Below are positions 1 through 6,077 of a stretch of DNA of 9,196 nt, in pieces. The notes beneath the pieces were generated by a model. It was not told where the DNA came from and did no database searches. It worked only from the letters and a program-made list of their open reading frames with translations. The stretch's first letter is position 1; every line of letters begins with the position of its first letter. Where the stretch lies: contig JAAENB010000778.1 of the NCBI GenBank assembly GCA_024224995.1, positions 1 to 9,196 on the forward strand, written 5' to 3'. The stretch is from a bacterium. Lineage in GTDB: Bacteria; Spirochaetota; UBA4802; UBA5550. A program made the position numbers and the translations under genes.

Positions 1-2
1 AC

Positions 3-752
3 CGGGGATTCTGGGCATTGCCGGAAATTGATGAAAAGGTTCTCTGTCTCTTTATTGGGGACAATACCGTAAGACCTATCGCGCTGGGGTCCATTTATGG
101 TCCTGAGAGCGGAATTCCTGTTGATGACGTTTCAGACAATAATATCAGGATACTCACTTCCCGGACCGGCTCAAAGATCATTTTTGATGATACCGATGGC
201 GAGGAAAAACTGGTCGTTTCCATGAAAGACGGTAAAATGCGCATGGTCCTGGACAAGGCCAAGGGACTCCAGATCGTAAATGAACTTGGTGATATACAAA
301 TTAAATGTAGAAAGCTTACGCTTAAAGCCGGAGATACCGCTTCTATTGTTACCAAAAAAGCTCTTAAGATTACCGCTCAGAAAGAAATAAAAATTAAATC
401 GGCCAAAGGAGCCAATTTTAAGGCTTCGGGCGATTGTATTGTTAAAGGGCAGAAGATTGAACTGAAAGGCTCCTCCGGTGTTACGGCCCAGATGAAGCAG
501 ATTGCCGCTAAAGACGACCAGGTTGTTGGGGTGGATACCCACATTGAAATGGTACCGGCAGGCCCGTCCCTGGTTCCCACTCCTATTCCGAATCCCTATA
601 TGGGTAAACTGGCCGATAAGCTTTCTACTGATGTGGAAGTAAAAGGCAAACCTGCTGCTGTAAAAGGCTCCAAATCAAAAGCCACGCCCGGGCATATTCC
701 CATGCCCCCGGGGTTCAGTTTCAGAAGGCTCCCACGAACGAGGGCGAGGTAA
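3..752 (+). CDS. Contractile-injection spike protein (VgrG/gp5 baseplate V-like) with PAAR-like start; 5'-truncated, frameshifted at 3' end
   Basis: The reading frame is open from the window edge, so the true start lies outside; the TTG at 18 is unlikely to be the real start because in-frame residues RGFWA precede it and fit the family. The first ~32 residues resemble the end of a gp5/VgrG OB-fold (FIGDNTVRPIALGSIYGP). A beta-helix-like stretch follows (about residues 45-160 counted from position 18), with alternating K/I repeats such as KITAQKEIKIKSAKG. Next comes a PAAR-like tip segment (GVDTHIEMVP, TPIPNPYMGKL, GKPAAVKGS, HIPMPPG). Such proteins form the membrane-piercing spike of T6SS, phage tails or extracellular contractile injection systems. 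After HIPMPPG the frame runs off into a family-atypical basic tail and stops; the expected continuation lies in the frame of the next feature. No sheath, tube or baseplate neighbours are visible, so the system type cannot be set. Confidence 0.85.
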   Translation, partial: RGFWALPEIDEKVLCLFIGDNTVRPIALGSIYGPESGIPVDDVSDNNIRILTSRTGSKIIFDDTDGEEKLVVSMKDGKMRMVLDKAKGLQIVNELGDIQIKCRKLTLKAGDTASIVTKKALKITAQKEIKIKSAKGANFKASGDCIVKGQKIELKGSSGVTAQMKQIAAKDDQVVGVDTHIEMVPAGPSLVPTPIPNPYMGKLADKLSTDVEVKGKPAAVKGSKSKATPGHIPMPPGFSFRRLPRTRAR

Positions 753-754
753 CA

Positions 755-1228
755 ATGGGGACAGTGCCTACGGTTCTGGTGAACGGGAAGGAAGTTGCCG
801 TGCTGAAGACCAGGATCATTGCCGGTACGGACTGGTTCATGGGTGAGGGGTCCAAGTTTAACCAGTCGAGAAATTACGGCAGGATATTTTTACTGCTCAA
901 GTCTATCACGCTAAAGCTCGATACCATGTTCGACGTGTGGCAGCAGTTTATGGTTATCAATCCCCTGTCGTTCCTGGGGCTTATTGAGCTTAAGATTGGT
1001 GAAAAACCGGAAAATTGTAAGCCCAATAAGGATAAGCTTGATAAGTTTGGGGAACGGTGTACTGAACGATTAAATCATTTTAAAATACAAGAATTGATGA
1101 AAATAATTCCAGACGACATTCCTGCTATATTGAAAAAATTTGATAAAACAATTAAGGATCTATCCGGCTGTTCAATCAAAAATTCGGAAGATATTAAAAA
1201 AGATGATGAATTGCTGATAGTAACCTGA
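755..1228 (+). CDS. Downstream half of the frameshifted spike-PAAR gene with unknown C-terminal extension
   Basis: This frame is open upstream of the ATG. Read from about 713 it gives VQFQKAPTNEGEV and then MGTVPTVLVNGKEVAVL, which is the usual continuation of the PAAR-like sequence ending HIPMPPG in the preceding frame. It is therefore probably not an independent gene, although a GAGG at 746-749 lies 5 bases before the ATG and could allow reinitiation. After VLVNGKEVAVL the usual PAAR ending (GDTAMTCND type) is not found. Instead about 130 residues of unrecognised sequence follow, with a hydrophobic patch (MFDVWQQFMVINPLSFLGLI) and then a lysine-rich, AT-rich end with three cysteines. This could be an effector-like extension on the spike tip, or the product of a deletion or recombination. 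I recognise no catalytic motif in it. Confidence 0.6.
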   Translation: MGTVPTVLVNGKEVAVLKTRIIAGTDWFMGEGSKFNQSRNYGRIFLLLKSITLKLDTMFDVWQQFMVINPLSFLGLIELKIGEKPENCKPNKDKLDKFGERCTERLNHFKIQELMKIIPDDIPAILKKFDKTIKDLSGCSIKNSEDIKKDDELLIVT

Positions 1229-1265
1229 TAATGCCGGTTGTATACTAAAAAGGATTTTTTAAGAT

Positions 1266-1520
1266 ATGAAATTAAGAATACTATTCTGTTTAATAATAAG
1301 TTTCTTTTTAACAGGCTGTTTTAGCTGTAAAAAAAAGATAAGTAATGATATACTTTATAAAAGGAAAGGGTTTACAGGAATGGAAAAAAGACTAAAACCG
1401 GAAATACTCGATTTTGATTCCACTATTGAAGGACTCTACGGTCTGAATATAAAAAACACTATTGGCATAGTTACGGGCGGCGCCAGTTTGCTTTTCTTAC
1501 GATCAATAAAGAAGGAGTAA
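1266..1520 (+). CDS. Lipoprotein, N-terminal part of a frameshifted gene
   Basis: The first 18 residues form a lipoprotein signal peptide: basic start (MKLR), hydrophobic core (ILFCLIISFF) and lipobox LTGC with Cys18 as the predicted acylated residue. AAAGGA at 1249-1254 lies about 11 bases before the ATG, a weak ribosome-binding site. The gene starts 37 bases after the spike gene ends, on the same strand and without a visible terminator between, so they may be co-transcribed. After about residue 74 (IGIVTGGAS) this frame continues for only a few residues (LLFLRSIKKE) and stops, while the next frame carries on as FAFLTINKEGVISQEY. The mature protein therefore probably continues to 2461. Function unknown; a lipoprotein just after a spike gene could be an immunity or accessory protein, but nothing in the sequence proves it. 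Confidence 0.78.
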   Translation: MKLRILFCLIISFFLTGCFSCKKKISNDILYKRKGFTGMEKRLKPEILDFDSTIEGLYGLNIKNTIGIVTGGASLLFLRSIKKE

Positions 1521-1558
1521 TCAGCCAGGAATACATCAAACCGGGATTCCCGCCAACT

Positions 1559-2461
1559 ATGGGCCAGGAGTTTTTTTCCGATAGCGAGAACAACCTCATG
1601 TGGATGAAGCGGGGAAGAGGATTTTACGCTTTAGATGTTGAATCGAAAAAGAGCGGACACACAGTGGCTTCAGGAGATGGAGACCAATGGATCCATAACG
1701 CGTTTGTTGCTGACCCGGAAAAAAAGATCTTTTTCATTGAACTGGCAAGCCCTCCTCCGGATCCCAAAACATATCTTCTCTATGACCTTCTTACTGATAC
1801 TGATGTATTCACAAGTCCCGAGTATGATGGAGTAATGTTTCCTCTTTCATCCTCACTGTTATTGTATTGTGAATTCTATGAAAAGTTCGGGAAATCAATG
1901 CTAAAATGGCAGGTAGTTGATACACATTTCAATAAGCAAAAAGATAACAAACTAACAAAGCGGTTAACCAAAATGCAAATTTATGTCTGGGCTCATTCCA
2001 AAACATTCCATTTTAACAAACGGATGATGTTTGGTACAGGGAAAAATCCTCTGGATAAATATTCCCTTATTTACTATACTATACGCTGGGATGAAAAACT
2101 CGAAGATATAAAAATAGAACCCATCATACTGCAGCTACCCAAAAAAGAAAAGGGACGCCTGGGAGCTGATTTTGTTTTATCTCATGACGGGAACTGGGTT
2201 AAAACCGTTCTCAAGCCCCATGAAGAAGGGATCATACCGGATACACTCATCTTCTATCATGCCTCGGGCATATATCCCCAGGGCTTAAGCATGCCAATCA
2301 CGGGTGGGTATACTAATAGAGATAATCCCGGAGCTTTCATGGACCATGAAGAATGGGGTCCCTGTTACGTGGAAATGGACCCGGATGTACCGGGCAAGCT
2401 GTTTATTTATAAGTTGAACCAGGGTATGGATATACTCAGAGATGCTGTTGTGGGGGAGTAG
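1559..2461 (+). CDS. Body of the frameshifted lipoprotein, possible beta-propeller-like protein
   Basis: This frame is open from 1430, well upstream of the ATG at 1559. The stretch from about 1487 (FAFLTINKEGVISQEYIKPG) is protein-like and joins smoothly to the preceding lipoprotein frame. No convincing Shine-Dalgarno precedes the ATG, so the ATG is probably an internal methionine of a ~398-residue protein spanning 1266-2461. The sequence is rich in aromatic residues with repeated short strands and turns (NLMWMKRGRGFYALD; FFIELASPPPDPKTYLLYD; FVLSHDGNWVKTVLKPHEEG; KLFIYKLNQGMD), the look of a WD40/TolB-type beta-propeller, but I cannot assign a family. It ends 10 bases from the end of the convergent minus-strand gene, with no clear terminator between them. 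Confidence 0.72.
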   Translation: MGQEFFSDSENNLMWMKRGRGFYALDVESKKSGHTVASGDGDQWIHNAFVADPEKKIFFIELASPPPDPKTYLLYDLLTDTDVFTSPEYDGVMFPLSSSLLLYCEFYEKFGKSMLKWQVVDTHFNKQKDNKLTKRLTKMQIYVWAHSKTFHFNKRMMFGTGKNPLDKYSLIYYTIRWDEKLEDIKIEPIILQLPKKEKGRLGADFVLSHDGNWVKTVLKPHEEGIIPDTLIFYHASGIYPQGLSMPITGGYTNRDNPGAFMDHEEWGPCYVEMDPDVPGKLFIYKLNQGMDILRDAVVGE

Positions 2462-2471
2462 ACCAGGGATA

Positions 2472-3329
2472 TCAATCGGTTATGTTGATACTATAGGAAA
2501 CAGGAGTTCCGCCCCGGTCGATATCAATGGAAAGCCGGGGTTCTTCTTTAAGTGTTGAATAGAGCCGCATAAGGGTTTCCATTCCGTCGATTTTTTGCCC
2601 GTTGATCCGTTTTACGATATCCCCGCTTCGGGCACCCATCTTATAGAACATGTTTGATGATTTCACCCGGTGGAGCTTGTACCCATCGGTTTTTCCGTTA
2701 ACCCTGTTGGGACCAATGCGAATCCCCCTGGTAAGGTTTTTTCCCTGCTGTAGTATCTGTGCCCTGCTGATGGAGGTACTGGAACCGCCGCCCATGGCGG
2801 CGGTTCCATTCGCCGGTTTTTTCCCGGTAGTGTCTCCGTATAATTTTAGAGTATATTTTTCCCCGTTATTTAATAATACTACTTTGCTGTCATAGATGCG
2901 GATGAGTTTACTTCCGTATACATTATTATTCAGCTCTTTACTAATACGCCGGAGGGCGAAGGTGCGGGCAGCCTTTTCGTTTTTCTTTTTGATCATAGCC
3001 CTGGCGAAAGACGAAGGACCGGAAATGGTTCCCATAAGAGCCAGGTTTTCAATTGGAGTAAAATCCCGCGGCGGCGGGCCCGGGCCGTCATCAGGGTTCG
3101 GAGGCATTGTTCCGCAGTTCCCAAAAAAACCGCTTTCACATATGGTTTTCGTATAAAATTCCAGTTCCTTTTTTTCCTCTTTCTTTTCCCTTCGAACCGA
3201 GGTTTTTTTTCTCTCCCGGGACTCGGGAGCCAAACCCTGCGCAATAGTCTCATTTATGGCAATGGCCGTTACGTAAGAAAAAATTATAACCGCAATAATA
3301 TTAAGCGTATGATACTTCAGGTTACCCAT
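2472..3329 (-). CDS. GspC-like inner-membrane protein with HR region and C-terminal PDZ domain
   Basis: Predicted 285-residue protein. One membrane segment lies at about residues 8-26 (LNIIAVIIFSYVTAIAI), followed by a highly charged K/R/E linker (37-57) and a proline-rich linker (76-92). Residues ~94-165 (NLALMGTISGPSSFARAMIKK ... KVVLLNNGEKYTLKL) look like the homology region of type II secretion GspC proteins. Residues ~202-284 form a PDZ domain (MFYKMGARSGDIVKRINGQK). In known systems GspC sits in the inner membrane, its HR region contacts the GspD secretin and its PDZ domain takes part in substrate recruitment. The family assignment is from pattern recognition. The gene stands alone, with no other T2SS gene in the window, so a PDZ scaffold or protease-like role is also possible. 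Its ATG has a fair ribosome-binding site (AGTAGGT, about 4 bases upstream). C64 and C72 might form a disulphide. Confidence 0.72.
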   Translation of the reverse strand: MGNLKYHTLNIIAVIIFSYVTAIAINETIAQGLAPESRERKKTSVRREKKEEKKELEFYTKTICESGFFGNCGTMPPNPDDGPGPPPRDFTPIENLALMGTISGPSSFARAMIKKKNEKAARTFALRRISKELNNNVYGSKLIRIYDSKVVLLNNGEKYTLKLYGDTTGKKPANGTAAMGGGSSTSISRAQILQQGKNLTRGIRIGPNRVNGKTDGYKLHRVKSSNMFYKMGARSGDIVKRINGQKIDGMETLMRLYSTLKEEPRLSIDIDRGGTPVSYSINITD

Positions 3330-3395
3330 AATACCTACTTGGACACAGGATAATCAAAATAGTTACAATTAATTTTTTTTGTTAACCGGGGGAAC

Positions 3396-3480
3396 GCGCA
3401 GCTAACGCTGCGCTATAGGAGGGGTGCGCCCCCTCAACCCCCTCTCTCTCTTCCACTTGCGCGCGGTGCGTTAGCGCCGC
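3396..3480. repeat. Cluster of three GC-rich hairpins, outer two in inverted orientation
   Basis: Hairpin A: GCGCAGC / TAAC / GCTGCGC (3396-3413, perfect 7-bp stem). Hairpin B: GAGGGG / TGCGC / CCCCTC (3419-3435, perfect 6-bp stem). Hairpin C: GCGGTGC / GTTA / GCGCCGC (3463-3480, 7-bp stem with one G-T pair). The core GCTAACGC of hairpin A (3401-3408) recurs as its reverse complement GCGTTAGC in hairpin C (3468-3475), so A and C look like diverged inverted copies flanking B. This suggests a small composite repeat rather than a terminator, since no T-run follows. Function unknown. Confidence 0.6.
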
Positions 3481-3515
3481 ATCCTCTCCGGTTTTTGTTG
3501 AGAAAAACATCATCA

Positions 3516-3603
3516 CGGATAGGAGCGGCAGCTCTTTGGGGTGTGAGGACTGTTTGAGCAACGCGAGTTCCGGAGCACCCCAAAGAGCTGCCGCTCCTAT
3601 CCG
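3516..3603. repeat. Perfect 28-bp inverted repeat, REP/MITE-like element
   Basis: The left arm 3516-3543 (CGGATAGGAGCGGCAGCTCT followed by TTGGGGTG) is the exact reverse complement of the right arm 3576-3603, with 32 bases between. The loop can extend the fold: GGACT (3547-3551) pairs with AGTTCC (3566-3571) with one bulged T. There is no T-run on either side, and the element sits upstream of genes on both sides, so it is not a normal terminator of a neighbour. Long perfect palindromes of this kind between genes are typical of dispersed REP- or MITE-like elements. No transposase, obvious target-site duplication or second copy is visible in the window. Confidence 0.8.
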
Positions 3604-3639
3604 CGCCGCATCCCTGTATTCATCTCTTACAATTACCGG

Positions 3640-3668
3640 TTGACATTCAACAAAAACGCCACTATAAT
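3640..3668 (+). promoter_or_regulatory. Consensus sigma-70-type promoter of the Tat/flagellin-like operon
   Basis: TTGACA at 3640-3645 and TATAAT at 3663-3668 both match consensus exactly and are 17 bases apart. Transcription would start near 3675, leaving a leader of about 37 bases. GGGAG at 3700-3704 lies 7 bases before the ATG at 3712. No sigma-28 (flagellar) type promoter was noticed. Confidence 0.85.
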
Positions 3669-3711
3669 TTTATCATACAAATTTCCATAAGGATTCTACG
3701 GGAGAAGCGGT

Positions 3712-5028
3712 ATGATTACACGACGGAAGTTCCTTGAAAAAAGCGGTTTAACAGTGGGGATGTTTCTTGGCGCCGAAACCGTTCTGGTGCTCTCGGATAC
3801 CCTTTCAGCACAGGATCTTCCCGTAAATACTATCCGCACCGGGTTAACGATTATCGACAATAAAAGTCTTTCCCGCGTGCTCAAAGAAATAGATACCTTC
3901 GGCAGCCGTGAGCAGTACCGTAAATTGGGCAGCGGGTCTTTTAACAAGGGAATGGATATTCTTAGGTATATTGATAATTTTTTAAAACAGGTAAAGGCGC
4001 GGTATCCTGTTACGGTCAGTAAGAAGTCTCGAATACAGGTCCCGTTAAAGGAGATCGGGAATATATCGCGCGGCAATGACGCCTGCCTGGCCCTGCTTTC
4101 ATCTCTTGTTATTCTCATGGGCGACCAGGCATTTCAGACGGAAGCGGAAAACCTGGAGGGAACTTTTTCCTGGCAAAAGAGTGAGCGTTTCGGCAAAAAT
4201 ATCGACGCCATGCTTGGTGCTTTGAAAAAGATAGAGAAACAATGGAAGATTGGAGGCGCGTCCTTCCTGGAAAGCGGCTATGGAATGGGACCCGTAGGAA
4301 GAATTAATCTTTCTTTTGGCGAGTATTCATATGGAGTAGAGTTTCGACCTTTGAAGATTGATGAACTGTCCAAAGATCTCCGGAGAATAAAAGAAGGACT
4401 GGTATTCGGAGCGAACAGGATACTGTATAAAATGAATCGTTTTTGTTATGAATTTCCCCGGGCAATAAGTCTGGAACGGGCTCGATGGAAAAAATATCAC
4501 ACTAAATATCTCTTATTTTCTCAATTTGAAGGGTACAAGCGTTCTATGGGCAATAATAAAAAAGAAGCGGTAAACAGCAGCAATGAGATCGCGGAAGGAA
4601 AGAAAACCTTTTTTCATAAGGTTCTTCTGGGCTACCTCTTCGCGGAAATTTCCGCTGCCCGGATCGCGCTTCTGGCATACCAGGCCTCATCAGGAGTATT
4701 TACCAATGGGGATAAATCTCTCCTGGCAATGGAGATAGAGGGATTATATGAATTTATTGCTATAATCGTAGAAGAGTGCACTTTCGGAAAACAGCCTCTT
4801 TTTACGGAAAAATATTATAAAAAACCGGCAGTGGTGCAGCAGGGGGGAGAGAGACTGGAGTTCACCATTCAGCCTTTTACTGTGATGAAGCTGCCGGCAG
4901 CAAGGAAAGACGCGTTTTTTACGTATACCACGGAGCTGATGCTGCAAATAAAAGAATCGGCAGAAAGTTTTATTAAATCGATCCGGCGGGGAAGAGAAAA
5001 TATCATAAGGGGGCTGGAAAAGCTATGA
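3712..5028 (+). CDS. Tat-signal protein with diverged flagellin-like D1 region
   Basis: 438 residues. The N-terminus has a twin-arginine motif (TRRKFL, residues 3-8), a moderately hydrophobic stretch (11-28) and a possible cleavage after LSA at about 33, so export of a folded protein to the periplasm is likely. I know no family name. Residues 316-364 align without gaps to the D1 helix region of spirochaete FlaB flagellins: RIxLLAxQxSxGxxTNxD (317-334), then LLxMEI (337-342) and FGKxxLF (358-364). It continues with VQQGGERLEFTIQPFTVMKL (375-394), like the FlaB strand region, and a basic C-terminal helix (404-438). A similar block at FGEYSYGVEFRPLKIDEL (202-219) hints at an earlier second module. 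The start is set by GGGAG 7 bases upstream and a consensus promoter. The stop overlaps the next ATG (ATGA), so the two products are probably translationally coupled. Flagellin kinship is inferred from remembered family patterns. Confidence 0.85.
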   Translation: MITRRKFLEKSGLTVGMFLGAETVLVLSDTLSAQDLPVNTIRTGLTIIDNKSLSRVLKEIDTFGSREQYRKLGSGSFNKGMDILRYIDNFLKQVKARYPVTVSKKSRIQVPLKEIGNISRGNDACLALLSSLVILMGDQAFQTEAENLEGTFSWQKSERFGKNIDAMLGALKKIEKQWKIGGASFLESGYGMGPVGRINLSFGEYSYGVEFRPLKIDELSKDLRRIKEGLVFGANRILYKMNRFCYEFPRAISLERARWKKYHTKYLLFSQFEGYKRSMGNNKKEAVNSSNEIAEGKKTFFHKVLLGYLFAEISAARIALLAYQASSGVFTNGDKSLLAMEIEGLYEFIAIIVEECTFGKQPLFTEKYYKKPAVVQQGGERLEFTIQPFTVMKLPAARKDAFFTYTTELMLQIKESAESFIKSIRRGRENIIRGLEKL

Positions 5029-6077
5029 AACTATATACCGATCCTATGGAAATAACCGTTTCGAGCAGGATGAGAATGCTGCGGGAGCACCTGGATTTCT
5101 GGTCAAAAAAACTTGGAGGTATGATATCCATCCTGGAGAAGATGGAAACAATTATCGGGAAAATAGAAAAGACATTTGATTCCTCGAAAGAGAGCGGCAA
5201 AAAAAAGGAGATTATCACACAGCTGGTGGAACAGCTGGATGGGGCACTTGAGAAAGAAAAGATCCGGGGCAGGGGAGCGTTTAGCGGAACCTATGGAAAG
5301 TTCAATCCCACGGCATCGATATGGTTTCGTTCCGGAACGGAATTGGACCAGCGTGAGCGGATGTATATTAACACAATAACTTCGGACTCCCTTCATTTGA
5401 AGCAGTCCGGCAAGGTTCACCTGGACCGGCTGTTTAAGCCTGCTATTGAGCATTCACTGCGAAGGGTAGGGAAGACAAAAGCCGATTTGCGGGGATACCG
5501 GAATCGAATTGAGCTCATGACGCGGTCAATGGGAGCAGGATTAACAGTAATTCCCGACGTATTTCTCAAGACAGATGTGCAAAATATGCAGCTTTCTTAT
5601 TTGCGAACTGTGGATAGTGCTTTGCTGGCAGATTTCAGGATATTGCGGCGGCTTATGGCCCTGGCAGCGGATGCCCGGGACCTGGCACGGGAGCAGAAAT
5701 TTTATCTCCAGGTGGAAGTCTCGCAGCTGGTAGACGAGATCGACCGGGTGGCATCGCAATCGTCCTATAATCATTTTAATCTCTTTGCCGGCTATTACTC
5801 CGATGTAAACCCGCGCGCCACAAACTGGTTTATAACTGAAAGAGCTTCGGGAGGCCGAAAAAGGATCTATATTAAAACAATGACCGCCCAGAGCCTGGGA
5901 ATGAGAGATCGTAAAAACCGGTCAATTCTTTCAATTTGCTCCGATTCGGGAGGGGCAATTAAGCGGATTACTGAGGCAGTGCAAAAGGTCAGGGCAGAGC
6001 GGGAACGGATAAATGAGTATATATCGTATTTTGAGAAGGAGGAAGAGACTTCACGGGAGGTTCGGGTTGTGAGGTGA
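5025..6077 (+). CDS. Flagellin (FlaB)-like protein with two tandem D1 modules and no D0 ends
   Basis: 350 residues, no signal peptide or membrane segment. Module II: SYLRTVDSALLADFRILRRL (191-210) and FYLQVEVSQLVDEIDRVASQ (226-245) match FlaB D1 helices, followed by FAGYYSDVNPRATNWF (254-269) and RIYIKTMTAQSLG (280-292). Module I repeats the pattern: QLVEQLD (66-72), FSGTYGKFNPTASIWF (86-101) and RERMYINTITSDSL (110-123). Residues 66-123 and 234-291 align at a constant offset of 168 without gaps, with about 20 of 58 identical. Each module ends in a helix with RxxxLRGYRNRIE or ERINEYISYFE (155-163; 329-337). The conserved FlaB N- and C-terminal D0 segments needed for filament assembly and type III export are absent, so it should not be a normal filament subunit. 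It may be a minor flagellar accessory or a component of another assembly with its Tat-signal partner, whose gene it overlaps by four bases. Its 3' end overlaps the convergent J-domain gene by 27 bases. Confidence 0.88.
   Translation: MKLYTDPMEITVSSRMRMLREHLDFWSKKLGGMISILEKMETIIGKIEKTFDSSKESGKKKEIITQLVEQLDGALEKEKIRGRGAFSGTYGKFNPTASIWFRSGTELDQRERMYINTITSDSLHLKQSGKVHLDRLFKPAIEHSLRRVGKTKADLRGYRNRIELMTRSMGAGLTVIPDVFLKTDVQNMQLSYLRTVDSALLADFRILRRLMALAADARDLAREQKFYLQVEVSQLVDEIDRVASQSSYNHFNLFAGYYSDVNPRATNWFITERASGGRKRIYIKTMTAQSLGMRDRKNRSILSICSDSGGAIKRITEAVQKVRAERERINEYISYFEKEEETSREVRVVR

Larger units (their letters stand above)
3330..3711. other. Non-coding interval between divergent genes
   Basis: 382 bases separate the start of the minus-strand GspC-like gene from the start of the plus-strand Tat-signal gene. 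I see no credible coding sequence. It holds an A/T-rich stretch (3361-3385) likely to contain the minus-strand promoter, three GC-rich hairpins (3396-3480), a pyrimidine-rich run (3429-3454), a long perfect inverted repeat (3516-3603) and a consensus promoter (3640-3668). Those parts are listed separately. Confidence 0.8.

Noticed and set aside
3516..3603. Long inverted repeat as a transcription terminator
   Set aside because: It lies upstream of both flanking genes, has no T-run on either strand, and its stem is much longer than needed.
3396..3603. CRISPR array or tRNA gene in the hairpin-rich interval
   Set aside because: No regularly spaced direct repeats and no cloverleaf with a T-arm; the repeats are inverted and of different sequence.
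3696..4118. Minus-strand open frame of 140 codons over the start of the Tat-signal gene
   Set aside because: It is antisense to a gene with a consensus promoter, ribosome-binding site and signal peptide, and its product is low-complexity R/S/L-rich.
5025..6077. Calling this gene a normal flagellin (flaB)
   Set aside because: The D0 ends are missing, the D1 module occurs twice, and no flagellar promoter or flagellar gene is adjacent.
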